Shown here: positions 44,595-53,840 of the stretch, piece after piece | How the letters are laid out: each line of letters opens with the position of its first letter | Numbering within the stretch: the first letter of the stretch is position 1 | DNA from: CAUZIB01 sp963663925 | Lineage (GTDB): Bacteria; Acidobacteriota; Vicinamibacteria; Vicinamibacterales; UBA8438 | Length of the DNA: 64,000 nt | Direction: 5' to 3' | Assembly: GCA_965237405.1 (NCBI GenBank) | Contig: OZ250139.1 | Location: 3,844,001-3,908,000 of the forward strand | Translations under genes and position numbers: made by a program | The notes under the pieces: model-generated | What the model was told of the DNA's origin: nothing | The model's database searches: none | The model's input: the letters and a program-made list of their open reading frames with translations, nothing else

Positions 44595-45302
44595 TCACCA
44601 CGCTCTGTCACCGTTACGTTCGTCACGCTGGTGGATCGGAGACTTAAGGACTCTAGTGATCCAGCGACCGATATCCTGCAGCTCCTCGAGGCAGACCGAG
44701 TGACCCATTGGATACGTGTGCCACTCACCCAGAAACCCCTCCGCCGCCAAGAGGTCGAAGCTTCGCCGTCCGAGAGCATGAGGAACGACTGGGTCTTCCG
44801 TCCCGTGGGCCTGAAAGATCGGTAACTTTCGCGAAGTAGAGCTGGCCTCGACGGTAAGCGTCTTGTCTAGTACCAGGTAGCCAGACAGACATATAATGCC
44901 CGCGAGCCGCTGTCGACGGCGAAGTCCCACGAAAAGCGACATCGCCCCACCCTGTGAAAAGCCGGCAAGCACAACCCGATGACTCGGGACACCTCGCGTC
45001 TGCTCGCGATCGATCAGCTCGCTAATCCCGTCCGCCGACCGTCGAACCCCGACTTCGTCTTGATGGCGAGCGTCGAAACCTCGCACGTCGTACCATGCCC
45101 GCATGATTGCGCCCATATTAATCGTGACCGGTATTCTCGGTGCGTTCGGGAACACCCAGCGCACAGCGAAGCTCTCGGGCAACCCGAGCTGCGGTGGCAC
45201 CGAATAGAAGTCTTGAGCATCGGCCCCAAGGCCGTGCAGCCAGATGACCGAGGCAGTCGCCGACTGGTTGGGTTCTACCTCGAGGGTCTCAAGAATGGGC
45301 AC
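44595..45302 (-). CDS. Alpha/beta hydrolase (carboxylesterase/phospholipase family)
   Basis: 235 residues of the small carboxylesterase (acyl-protein-thioesterase-like) family. VIWLHGLGADAQDFYSV carries the oxyanion loop; the nucleophile elbow is GFSQGGAM, the acid HGTEDPVVPH and the histidine PMGHSVCLEE, so the catalytic triad is complete. The start is GTG 45300-45302. Substrate is likely a short-chain ester or lysophospholipid; not determinable. It lies downstream of the DUF4175 gene (83-base gap) and upstream of the M28 gene. Confidence 0.92.
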   Translation of the reverse strand: MPILETLEVEPNQSATASVIWLHGLGADAQDFYSVPPQLGLPESFAVRWVFPNAPRIPVTINMGAIMRAWYDVRGFDARHQDEVGVRRSADGISELIDREQTRGVPSHRVVLAGFSQGGAMSLFVGLRRRQRLAGIICLSGYLVLDKTLTVEASSTSRKLPIFQAHGTEDPVVPHALGRRSFDLLAAEGFLGEWHTYPMGHSVCLEELQDIGRWITRVLKSPIHQRDERNGDRAW

Positions 45303-45385
45303 TTGATAAAGGGTAGGAGGCTTCTCCTGAATCCTTCTGGTCTAGTCGGAAGCACGCCCTTGCCGAACTAGCCGAGACGGGACCA

Positions 45386-48300
45386 CTAGTCGCGGGAGAG
45401 CGCGCGATAGTACTCCTCAATCAATTCTCGAAATCCGGGAGGAACCTCGTCGGAAGACGCCAAGAAGAGGTCCTTGTTCTCGACGTCAACTTCCCGGCGC
45501 AGACGATACTCGAACCGCTTGAGCTCTTCGATCACGAACATTTGGAGTCGAGCGATCGCCTCTGCGTCTTGGTAGACACCAGAGTCATCCAGCGCCTGGA
45601 GCTGACGAATAATGTCATCAAGGTCGCCCGCCGCGAAATCCTCCTGCCCGAGCAGCCTCCTGATGTCCTGTGCCTCACCCAGGCGCTGTCTGAATTCACG
45701 CTGCCACTGCCGGATATCTTGCGGGCTGAACACGGTCTGCCCGGGCCGACGGTTTCCGTAGCCACGACCTGCGTACGCGCCGCCGAAGGTGTCGCCGTTA
45801 CCGGGACGACCATTCGCCGTTCCTGGCTGGCCGTTCTCCTGGCCCTGCTGACCTCCCTGAGCTTGCTGGCCTTCCTGCTGACCCTCTTGCCACATTCGAT
45901 GCTCAAGCGACTCAAGGCCGCGCATCAAGTCGCGGGTTTGGTCGAGCGCCTGAGTCATCGCATCACCATCGGTGTTGCCGACCTCCTCGCCGGCGGCGCG
46001 AAGATGCTCACGAAGATCTTCGATGTCGCTCGTGATTTGCTCCTCGAACGCGCGAGCGGTCTCACCCGCGCGGCTGCGGATCACGCCTTTGGTATATCGA
46101 ATCTTCTCCTTTAGCTTGTTGTCACGGATACTGTTGGCTGCATCCTGGAGCTTTTGCGACGCGTTCCGCTCCTCACGTCTGAATTCGGCCGACGTTGAAT
46201 CGATCTGGCGTTCGAGGTCGGCAACTTCAGACTCCATGGCGTCTTTTCGAGCCGAGAGGCCCCGGAGCCGACCAGCCCGCTGTGTGTTATCCAGTCCCGA
46301 CAGACCGTCAACACCTGCCGAGACGTACCGCTCCTCATCAGCTAACCGATTCGCCCGCCGCAGGGCGTCATCGATATCACGCTGTAACCGCCCGGTTTGC
46401 TCGCGTTGTAGTTGGTCTTGCACGTCACGAAGCCGGTCGAGAGCGGCGGCGGCCTCGGCGAACCCAAGATTATCGTTGTTCGCAGCGGCCCGGCGCATCG
46501 CGTCCGCGGCCTCCTGTAGTCGCCGAGCGGCGTTCGTCATCTGCGATGAGTTCTGCTCACGGGCCAAGCGCTCCAGCCGGCGCGCCGCTTCTTCGGCTTC
46601 GTCGGCGATCTCGCGCTGAGCGGCCCCACTGCTACCCTGCGCCGATTGCTGTCCCCGAGACCGCATCCGCTGCCGCTCAGCCTCTCGTTCCTGGCGTCGA
46701 GCGAGCTCTCGCAGCCGCTCCATAAGCTCGTCCACGGTGTTGTCAGCCTGCTGTTGCTGACCACGTTGCATCGTCTCGTACTGGTTCTGGAGCTTGTCTA
46801 GCTCAAGCTCGAACAGGTCAGCCAGATCTTCGACCGCCTGGCTCCGGCCACCACCACCATCGCCACCACCACCGCCCATCTGGACCATGACTTCTTGATA
46901 CGCCTCTTCCGCCCGCTGCAAGTGCTGCAACGCACGCTGCTCAATCGGAAGCGCGCCGTCGGCATCTTGTTCCTGAAGTTCGTTCTCGGCCGAAAGCATG
47001 GCCTCGGCTGCCCGCTGAAGAATCTCTGCGATCGAACGGAAGGTGGAATCGGCCGGCATGACACGACTGTTCATGCGACGGAATAGCGTCTCGACTTGCT
47101 CACGTAGCTGCCCTTGAGCAAGCGCCAGGAAAACGAGGTTCTCTCTATAATCGTCGCCCGAATACCCGTCACGGTCGCGGACAACGTTGAATGTCCCAGA
47201 AACGATTTCCTTTTGTGCCTCCGACAGTGCGCGCGAGTCGGCGCCACCACCACCCGCGGCGCCACTGCCACCCTGAGAAGGCGCAGCTCGAAAGTCCCGA
47301 CTAAACGCGCGAATCTGAACGAAATACAGATCGCTCTTGACGTCCTTCCTCTGTTGGGCAAGATTTCGGTCTGTCGCGCTTGCGTAATACGACACGAAGT
47401 CCCCCGGCTCAAGATCGAGGTCTTCGAGGAAGAACGTGTGACCGGCGGAGACCTCTTTGAGTGCGCTAGTTAACCCGCTATACAAGTTGACCGTTCGTTC
47501 ATCGCCGCCGTTCACGCTGTAGACGAGATCGAGGGAGCGCAGCCCGAAGTCATCGTCTGCACGAGCTTCAACATACATTTCCTCGATCGCGCTCGCCGTC
47601 GTATCCCGACCGGGATCATGAAACATTACGGACGGTGACTGATCGGTCAAGACGTCAATCGTGTACTGCGGTGACGCGGTCACCATCTCACCGCTTGGGC
47701 CCTGGAGGTCGATTCGATAGAATCCCTGCTTCTCGACCTTGAAGGCGACACTAAAAGAACCGTCGGGCTGAGGCACGAGCTCGGTTTGAGTTTCTTCGTC
47801 CAGCACAAACAATCCGCCCGACGTGGCCATGGTCGGAAAAGCTCGAAGTCGAACCTCGGTCCCCTCTAGGACAGCGATATCACCACCGTCCTCGACGAGA
47901 CGCGGCTCGAGACCGGTGTAGGCCGGAAAGAAGTACTCATGCTCGAGACGTTCGACGTACGGCAGATCGATCACACTAACCGTGAACATGCTGGACTGGA
48001 CACCCAGCGCCTCGACGAAGTATTCGGTGGATTGCTGAACGTCAAAGAGAAGTACCTCAAACGAATCGGGCTGTTCGAGTGGCACGAGACCGAGTCGATC
48101 GAACACCGCACTCGAATCCTCCCGCAGAAAAAGGTTCACCTCGTCGGTCTCAAAGCCCATCAGCCTGGCCGTGATCGACTGATCGGAGCCACGGGCGACT
48201 GTCACGTTCCCTGGTCCAACTTCGATCTGATATGGACTTGCGGCCTTGACGCTCCCCATCGGCGTCAGCAGTGCCGTGATGCCATGACGCAAGTAAGCCG

Positions 48301-48835
48301 GCCCAAAGAGAATTAGGAGGAGTCCTCCGACAACCGCAGCCCCGAACCACCCGGAACTACCCTGAAGCCGTCGCTGCTCGACCGTTCGTCCCATGTCGAC
48401 GTCGCGGATCTTCTTTGCCGCCGACTCGACTAGTCGACGAACGAGCTCGGGTGAGTGATTGCTCGTCGTATCGCGGTCGCCCTTCTTGGTCTCTTCGACC
48501 GCGCTGAGCACCGCCGTCTGAAGTGACGGTTCGTGCTCTTCGAGATACAGCGCAACCTGTTCGTCGGAAACGCGGCGGACAATCGGACGGATGAAGAACC
48601 ACCACCCGAACCCGAGCAGCGAGAGATAGGCCAAGACGCGAAACGCAAGGATCGCCTCAGGGATGAAGCGATATAGCTCAAGCCCAAAAGACGAAATAAC
48701 AAGTGTGCCCAAGGCCGCCGCGACGAGTACAGCCCCTCCCCGTAACGCCACACGGAGACGCCACCGATTTCTGATATGTCGGATGGCACTGAGAATCTCG
48801 TCACGATCGGCGGGAAGCAGTGGTTCGTTGAACAT
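45386..48835 (-). CDS. DUF4175-type giant coiled-coil membrane protein (module component)
   Basis: 1149 residues. Three membrane helices are visible at about residues 31-50, 60-83 and 163-182. An Ig-like periplasmic region follows (VTVARGSDQSITARLMGFET ... VEARADDDFGLRSLDLVYSV). The C-terminal half is a long, highly charged coiled coil rich in Arg/Glu/Gln/Ala (many 'RRLERLAREQ'-type heptads), interrupted by a Gly/Gln/Asn-rich spacer (about 985-1036). A compact terminal helix bundle (from about FSPQDIRQWQREF) ends it. This matches DUF4175-type proteins, of unknown function. It is the last gene of the MoxR/vWA/DUF4159 run. Its role could be a tethered spacer or scaffold; this is inference. Confidence 0.9.
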   Translation of the reverse strand: MFNEPLLPADRDEILSAIRHIRNRWRLRVALRGGAVLVAAALGTLVISSFGLELYRFIPEAILAFRVLAYLSLLGFGWWFFIRPIVRRVSDEQVALYLEEHEPSLQTAVLSAVEETKKGDRDTTSNHSPELVRRLVESAAKKIRDVDMGRTVEQRRLQGSSGWFGAAVVGGLLLILFGPAYLRHGITALLTPMGSVKAASPYQIEVGPGNVTVARGSDQSITARLMGFETDEVNLFLREDSSAVFDRLGLVPLEQPDSFEVLLFDVQQSTEYFVEALGVQSSMFTVSVIDLPYVERLEHEYFFPAYTGLEPRLVEDGGDIAVLEGTEVRLRAFPTMATSGGLFVLDEETQTELVPQPDGSFSVAFKVEKQGFYRIDLQGPSGEMVTASPQYTIDVLTDQSPSVMFHDPGRDTTASAIEEMYVEARADDDFGLRSLDLVYSVNGGDERTVNLYSGLTSALKEVSAGHTFFLEDLDLEPGDFVSYYASATDRNLAQQRKDVKSDLYFVQIRAFSRDFRAAPSQGGSGAAGGGGADSRALSEAQKEIVSGTFNVVRDRDGYSGDDYRENLVFLALAQGQLREQVETLFRRMNSRVMPADSTFRSIAEILQRAAEAMLSAENELQEQDADGALPIEQRALQHLQRAEEAYQEVMVQMGGGGGDGGGGRSQAVEDLADLFELELDKLQNQYETMQRGQQQQADNTVDELMERLRELARRQEREAERQRMRSRGQQSAQGSSGAAQREIADEAEEAARRLERLAREQNSSQMTNAARRLQEAADAMRRAAANNDNLGFAEAAAALDRLRDVQDQLQREQTGRLQRDIDDALRRANRLADEERYVSAGVDGLSGLDNTQRAGRLRGLSARKDAMESEVADLERQIDSTSAEFRREERNASQKLQDAANSIRDNKLKEKIRYTKGVIRSRAGETARAFEEQITSDIEDLREHLRAAGEEVGNTDGDAMTQALDQTRDLMRGLESLEHRMWQEGQQEGQQAQGGQQGQENGQPGTANGRPGNGDTFGGAYAGRGYGNRRPGQTVFSPQDIRQWQREFRQRLGEAQDIRRLLGQEDFAAGDLDDIIRQLQALDDSGVYQDAEAIARLQMFVIEELKRFEYRLRREVDVENKDLFLASSDEVPPGFRELIEEYYRALSRD

Positions 48836-48906
48836 GGTCTCCTAGCTCTTGCCACGTAATTGTAGCGGAGTGTGCCCGAAACCCGTTGCCTAGCCTGGGC
48901 CATGCA

Positions 48907-50994
48907 CTAGTCGACCTGCAGCGAAGTTCGGGACAATCGGTTCGACACGGCCGTTTCGGCCACAAACAGCCCAAAGGCCAAGATTAAGAGGTACCACCAC
49001 ACGCCCTGTCGACGCTCACGAACCTCGTTCGTGAACTCGCGCACCGGTCGGTTCCCCGCCTCTTCACGACCGCCGGTCGTCCGTCCCATGACGCTGCTGG
49101 CCAGTTCGTCGGGGTCGATTGTCGACAGGTCGGACTCGGACAGGTCGACGTTGGCCGCAAGGGTCAGTGCCGAATCCTCGGTTGTTGTGGCATTCCGAAT
49201 CTCGTAGAACCCCTGCTCGGTCAGTGTGAGAAAACCCGCGCGTTCACTTTGACTCACCGAGATCCGCGTGCCAGACGGCGAGATGGCGACGAGATCGACA
49301 TCGGTTAGGCTCGCCTTAGCGAGTAGGCTGCGTTGCTCGGCGAGATTAAGCACTTGACCCACTGGCAACCACGGCGGTGGCACCGTATACGTCGCCAGGT
49401 ACCCAGCTAGCCGGTGAACAAACGGAAGATAGACAGGCTTCAGCGCGAGATCGTTCCAGAAATTGTCAAGGGTCGAAGCCCAGAAGACAACCCGTCCATC
49501 GCCGACACTCCGTTCAACGAGGGCCGGTAATCCGTCGTCGAACCGTGCAAGAACCGTGGCTGAATCGACGACCTCAATAGGACGATAACGAAAGAATCGA
49601 GCCGAGGTAACGTCGCCGCTTCGCGGACCGCCGAACAACTCGAAGACAGGATGGCTGTAGTCAACATAGGCAAGACTACCACCGTGACCCGGTCGGTCAA
49701 TCGGGGAACCTAGCGTGCCAGGCAGCAAGGTCGTCGCCTCTGGTGACCACACACTCCGCTCACCGGCTGCAACCAGCAATCCACCGCCTTCGGCAACGAA
49801 ACGTTCTAGCTCGGCCATCGTTTGGCCCGTCGGGGGACGCGTGTCGTTAAGGACCACGACCTGGCGCCCGTTCAGGCTGCTAGCGTTGAAGTCATTAATG
49901 CTGTGAGTCACCACATCGAAGGCGGGACTGGATCCGATTCCGAGGGCTCGGCTCAGATACAAAGCGCCAGCCGATGCGGCACGCTCGTTTCCGACAATCA
50001 GCACGTTCACGACCTGTCCTGGTGACGCTACGAAGTAGAACGTGTCGTCGGTTGAAAGACGGTCGCCGTCGATGCGAACGGCTCCGTTCACCGCGGCATT
50101 GCCAAGCGTTACGGGCGAAAAACTTACCGTTGTCGAACCGTTCGGCGGGAGGTCGGCCGAAAACGTCTCCACCTCACGATCAGCGAACTCAAGAGTGACA
50201 TTAAGACGTGTCACCGGATTATTCCCACGATTGGTCACACGCGCCAAAACTGATAACCGCTCTCGACCCGAAAAATACTCGCGCTCAAAGGTCACGCCAG
50301 CGACGCTGACGTTCTCGGTCGTATCGGCCGTCTCATCGGTCACCGCAACCGGTGTCAAGACTGTGCCATCTGGAAAGCGAACCCCTTCGGCGCTCTCAAC
50401 CCCCGAACGCTGGAAATCACTGATTAGAACCGCCTCCAACCGTGGCAGGTCCGAATCCTGAAAGATCCCTTCCGCGAGCTCTAGGGCCGGGCCAAACCGC
50501 GTCGTTCCCGCGCCAGGCTCCGCATCGGCAATGAGCCTAGCCAAGCTAGCTCGTTCCGTTGTCGACCGAGGACCCACCTCGGCCCCGCTGTCAAAGAAGA
50601 TCACGGTGGCGCGATCCTCAGGCCCTAGCTCGTTGATTACCTCGGCGGCGGCGTCCTGTGCACGGCTCCAGCGGTCGCCGTAGCCCATACTGTACGAACG
50701 GTCCAATAAGACCACAACCTCCCGTGCACCCAACATTACCGCCGCGACCGATGACACTCGGAAGAACGGTCTCGCGAAGGCGGCAACCAATAGAGCGATT
50801 GCCGCACACCGAAGCAACAGTAAGAACCAGTTCCGGATCCGCTGTCGACGAAACGAGTGATACGGAATCTTCCGCAGAAACATCAGGGACGGAAATTCGA
50901 CGACCTCCTTCCGCTCACGCTGGATCATGTGAATGATCACCGGCACCGCAAGCGTGGCTAGACCGAAAAAGAACAACGGTGCAAGAAAAGCCAT
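48907..50994 (-). CDS. BatA-like membrane protein with vWA domain and GATase-like segment
   Basis: 695 residues. The N-terminal BatA domain has two helices flanking VIIHMIQRERKEVVEFPSL, then WFLLLLRCAAIALLVAAF. A vWA domain follows with MIDAS LLDRSYSM (Asp98, Ser100, Ser102) and VLISDFQRSG. A beta-rich CARDB-like segment (VSVAGVTFEREYFSG) and a glutamine-amidotransferase-like domain (FVAEGGGLLVAAGER, about 399-413; SHPVF, 447-451) come next, then a C-terminal helix (YLLILAFGLFVAETAV). The C-terminus is short. The ATG overlaps the DUF58 stop as TAATG. It probably faces the periplasm as part of the MoxR module. Confidence 0.9.
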   Translation of the reverse strand: MAFLAPLFFFGLATLAVPVIIHMIQRERKEVVEFPSLMFLRKIPYHSFRRQRIRNWFLLLLRCAAIALLVAAFARPFFRVSSVAAVMLGAREVVVLLDRSYSMGYGDRWSRAQDAAAEVINELGPEDRATVIFFDSGAEVGPRSTTERASLARLIADAEPGAGTTRFGPALELAEGIFQDSDLPRLEAVLISDFQRSGVESAEGVRFPDGTVLTPVAVTDETADTTENVSVAGVTFEREYFSGRERLSVLARVTNRGNNPVTRLNVTLEFADREVETFSADLPPNGSTTVSFSPVTLGNAAVNGAVRIDGDRLSTDDTFYFVASPGQVVNVLIVGNERAASAGALYLSRALGIGSSPAFDVVTHSINDFNASSLNGRQVVVLNDTRPPTGQTMAELERFVAEGGGLLVAAGERSVWSPEATTLLPGTLGSPIDRPGHGGSLAYVDYSHPVFELFGGPRSGDVTSARFFRYRPIEVVDSATVLARFDDGLPALVERSVGDGRVVFWASTLDNFWNDLALKPVYLPFVHRLAGYLATYTVPPPWLPVGQVLNLAEQRSLLAKASLTDVDLVAISPSGTRISVSQSERAGFLTLTEQGFYEIRNATTTEDSALTLAANVDLSESDLSTIDPDELASSVMGRTTGGREEAGNRPVREFTNEVRERRQGVWWYLLILAFGLFVAETAVSNRLSRTSLQVD

Positions 50995-51914
50995 TACCGT
51001 GTCTTCCTCATCTTTCGACGCATCGCGAGGTACTTGAACAGTGCATGGTCAAGCGGCATAGACGTGTCGAACAGTGCGTAGTCGATCTGGTTTTGCCCGC
51101 AGAGCTTCTCGATTGATGTGGTGTGCTCCTTCACGAGTTGACGGTACTGCTCGCGAAGCTTTTCCGGGACGACAGGCAGCTTTCGTCCCGTCTCCAAATC
51201 TTGAAAGGTGGAAGCTTCTTCGTACGGGAAGTTGATTTCCGCCGGATCCAAGACACGAAACACAGCAACGTCGTTGCCTGCATAACGCAACGGCCTGATG
51301 GCATCAACAACGGTCTGAGGGTCTTCGTAGAAGTCCGAGACGACGATAAGCATGCTCCTGCGCTTAAAGAGTTCGGTCGACTGAAACATCGGCGGTGCAA
51401 GGTCGCCAGCGCGCTTCGCCTCGACCTTGTCGAGCTTGTGCAGGACGATCTCCAGATGCTTCGCCGATGCCGGTACGTACTCAACAATCCTGTCGTCAAA
51501 CATCATGAGCCCCACCCGATCATGCTGCTTGCTCGACAAGTAACACAGACAACCGGTGAGGTAACGCGCGTAGTCGAGCTTCGTGATCCCTGTACTGCCG
51601 AAGCTCATCGAGCGGGATACATCCAGAAGCACTGAGAAGTTGGTGTTCGTGTCGGCGTCGAACTGCTTCATGTAAAAGCGATCGGTGCGCGCGAACACAC
51701 GCCAATCAATGAACCGTATGTCGTCCCCTGGCATGTAGCCACGGTGTTCGGTAAAGTCGACCGACACGCCGAGATACGGAGCCTTGTGGAACCCGTTGAT
51801 GAAGCCGTCGACCACCGTCCTAGCCAGCAGCTGAAGATTCCCGATCCGGGCCACTACCTGGGGGTCGACGAACTGGACGCCCGCGCTCGTGTAGTGCGTT
51901 GCGTCAACAGGCAT
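50994..51914 (-). CDS. DUF58 domain protein (MoxR partner)
   Basis: 306 residues of the DUF58 family, which nearly always sits next to moxR. Features: LLARTVVDGFINGFHKAPYL, DIRFIDWRVFARTDRFYMKQ and the vWA-like strand FSVLLDVSRSMSFG with a MIDAS-type DxSxS. IVVSDFYEDPQTVVDAIRPL follows. No membrane helix is visible, so it is a soluble cytoplasmic or membrane-associated partner. Its start overlaps the moxR stop as ATGA and its stop overlaps the downstream BatA-like start as TAATG, indicating tight co-translation. Confidence 0.95.
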   Translation of the reverse strand: MPVDATHYTSAGVQFVDPQVVARIGNLQLLARTVVDGFINGFHKAPYLGVSVDFTEHRGYMPGDDIRFIDWRVFARTDRFYMKQFDADTNTNFSVLLDVSRSMSFGSTGITKLDYARYLTGCLCYLSSKQHDRVGLMMFDDRIVEYVPASAKHLEIVLHKLDKVEAKRAGDLAPPMFQSTELFKRRSMLIVVSDFYEDPQTVVDAIRPLRYAGNDVAVFRVLDPAEINFPYEEASTFQDLETGRKLPVVPEKLREQYRQLVKEHTTSIEKLCGQNQIDYALFDTSMPLDHALFKYLAMRRKMRKTR

Positions 51915-52960
51915 CAGGCCATCTGCGATTTCGGGACGGGAACGACCTCAAGTAACTGGTCGATGATCTCGTCGGAGGTCTTGCCTTCTGACTCCGCATG
52001 GAAATTGAGGAGTACACGATGACGCAGCACCGGATGGGCCAGTGCCCGAATGTCGTCGAAGCTGACATGATACCGCCCCTGAGTTACCGCTCGAGCCTTA
52101 CTCCCTAAGACCAAGTATTGAGCAGCTCGGACGCTGGCTCCGTACGAAACCCACTTCTCTACAAAATCTGGTGCGCCTGGCGACTCTCGACGACTCGTTC
52201 GAACGAGATCGAGGGTGTACTGGAGCACGGCGTCCGATACGGGAACCCTTCGGATGAGCCGCTGAAACGCGACTAGGTCGCTGCCGGTCACCGCGTGGCT
52301 GAACTCCGGCGCAAAGTTAACTGTCGTCGTTCTGACCACTTCCAGTTCTTCATCAACCGGAGGATGGACAATCACGATGTGGAACATGAAGCGGTCGAGC
52401 TGTGCCTCCGGTAATGGATAGGTGCCCTCGAGCTCAATCGGGTTTTCGGTCGCAAAAACAAAGAAAGGCTCCTCCAACTGATACGTACGTCCCTGCACAG
52501 TCACCCGGTGCTCCTGCATCGCTTCGAGCAATGCCGACTGTGTCTTCGGCGGGGTCCGGTTGATCTCGTCGGCAAGCAAAATGTTGGTAAACACGGGCCC
52601 TGGCGCAAAAACCATCTTACGATTTCCCGTCTTCGGGTCCTCTTGGATAATGTCCGTTCCCGTGATATCCGACGGCATCAAGTCGGGTGTGAACTGGATG
52701 CGCGAAAACTTTAGGTCCAACACCTGAGCTATGGTCTGAATTAGCAGCGTCTTCGCCAATCCTGGCACGCCAACGATGAGGCTATTTCCGCCCACGAAGA
52801 GCGTTAGCAGCGTCTGCTCGATCACTTCCTGCTGCCCGATGATCAGCTTCTTCATCTCGCTCAGAATCTTCTTGCGCCCTGCCTTTAGCTTGTCGGCAAT
52901 TGCGATATCATCGGGAGACTCGAGGTCATGAGGCTCGTCAGGCTGGATGTCGATGTCCAA
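51914..52960 (-). CDS. moxR: MoxR family AAA+ ATPase
   Basis: 348 residues. Walker A LIVGVPGLAKTLL (GVPGLAKT, residues 64-71), Walker B ILLADEINRTPPKTQ, sensor/arginine elements in FATENPIELEGTYPLPEAQL and the C-terminal lid (ISFDDIRALAHPVL-type helix). MoxR ATPases act as chaperones that activate or insert cofactors into partner complexes, usually with vWA proteins encoded nearby; both features hold here. The start is ATG 52958-52960 with a purine-rich leader. It is the central energy-using component of the eight-gene block. Confidence 0.96.
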   Translation of the reverse strand: MDIDIQPDEPHDLESPDDIAIADKLKAGRKKILSEMKKLIIGQQEVIEQTLLTLFVGGNSLIVGVPGLAKTLLIQTIAQVLDLKFSRIQFTPDLMPSDITGTDIIQEDPKTGNRKMVFAPGPVFTNILLADEINRTPPKTQSALLEAMQEHRVTVQGRTYQLEEPFFVFATENPIELEGTYPLPEAQLDRFMFHIVIVHPPVDEELEVVRTTTVNFAPEFSHAVTGSDLVAFQRLIRRVPVSDAVLQYTLDLVRTSRRESPGAPDFVEKWVSYGASVRAAQYLVLGSKARAVTQGRYHVSFDDIRALAHPVLRHRVLLNFHAESEGKTSDEIIDQLLEVVPVPKSQMA

Positions 52961-53009
52961 GGGTTTGTTCCTTTCACCGTCGAAAACAGAACAGAGGTCC
53001 TTTTATTTC

Positions 53010-53828
53010 CTAGTGCGTCATCGCATAGATCACGTAGTTCACCCCGAACTTGTACGCTTCGTTCGTCAAGTCGATCGGATACCAGCCAGTATCTGAAAAC
53101 TCCCAGTACTCACCAATGTCGTTGTCGTAGTTGGCGATGACCATCAACCGACGGTCTGGATCATTGTCCTCGAAGACACCCCAGAACGTAGGCGGACTGT
53201 TGTACATCAGACCCATGTCCAACGTCTTGATCTCAAAGAACGAGTGGAAAACAGGATGGGAAATGTCCAACTTTACCAGCCTGGCTTCTGGAAGCACGCG
53301 TCGCAGCTGAGCCTCAAAGTTGTACCAGTGTTCATCACGAAAGTCATCAAAGATGAGGAAGCCGCCCTTAAGGAGGTAGCTCCTCAAGTTCGTCACCTCT
53401 TCGTCGGTTTGCGTCCAGAAGCCGGGCTCCGACATATACGCAAATGGATACCTGTGCATCTCCCTCGCCCCAACCGGAAAGACGTTTCCGCCGTTAGGAC
53501 CCTGGAACGGGTCCAGAAACGTGACTTCTTCAAGAATCTTGACCAAGTTACGCTCGGCCCTGGGATAATCGTGGGCCCACGGCAGATCGCGTCCGCCTAT
53601 GAAGATCCCGGGGGCTGTGTCCTGGGATGTTCCGCCGATCACACCACGCAGGCTCATTTCGTAGCTGATCCGAACGAACGTGAAACGCCCGTCGTACTCC
53701 ACGTTTCCCGGCGACGCGTCGAAGATACGTCCCATGGCCGTTCCGGCGCCGAGTGCCGCAAGCGTCGACACTCCGGTCACGACCGCCAGAACTCGCGCTA
53801 ACGTCTTTGTCATCGCTTGGAATCCCAT
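53010..53828 (-). CDS. DUF4159 exported protein, paralogue B
   Basis: 272 residues (ATG 53826-53828; an ATG five codons later is possible). An N-terminal signal-like helix (ARVLAVVTGVSTLAALGAGT) is followed by the DUF4159 domain: FTFVRISYEM, DLPWAHDYPRAERNL, MHRYPFAYMSEPGFW, LRSYLLKGGFLIFDDFRDEH (about 148-167), LDISHPVFHSFFEI (188-200) and the terminal FGVNYVIYAMTH. It closely parallels the other DUF4159 protein of this run. The fold of the core resembles a glutamine-amidotransferase/ThuA-like domain (inference). Function unknown. Confidence 0.92.
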   Translation of the reverse strand: MGFQAMTKTLARVLAVVTGVSTLAALGAGTAMGRIFDASPGNVEYDGRFTFVRISYEMSLRGVIGGTSQDTAPGIFIGGRDLPWAHDYPRAERNLVKILEEVTFLDPFQGPNGGNVFPVGAREMHRYPFAYMSEPGFWTQTDEEVTNLRSYLLKGGFLIFDDFRDEHWYNFEAQLRRVLPEARLVKLDISHPVFHSFFEIKTLDMGLMYNSPPTFWGVFEDNDPDRRLMVIANYDNDIGEYWEFSDTGWYPIDLTNEAYKFGVNYVIYAMTH

Positions 53829-53840
53829 TTCGCCGGAGAG

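Noticed and set aside
45542..46725. Several 120-215 codon plus-strand frames opposite the DUF4175 coiled coil
   Set aside because: They result from the repetitive Arg/Glu/Ala codons of the real gene on the other strand.
48907..52960. Methanol-dehydrogenase activation operon
   Set aside because: MoxR, DUF58 and vWA genes are present, but no methanol dehydrogenase or cytochrome is linked. The PQQ enzyme at 30 kb is glucose-dehydrogenase-like and 17 kb away, so the link is not supported.
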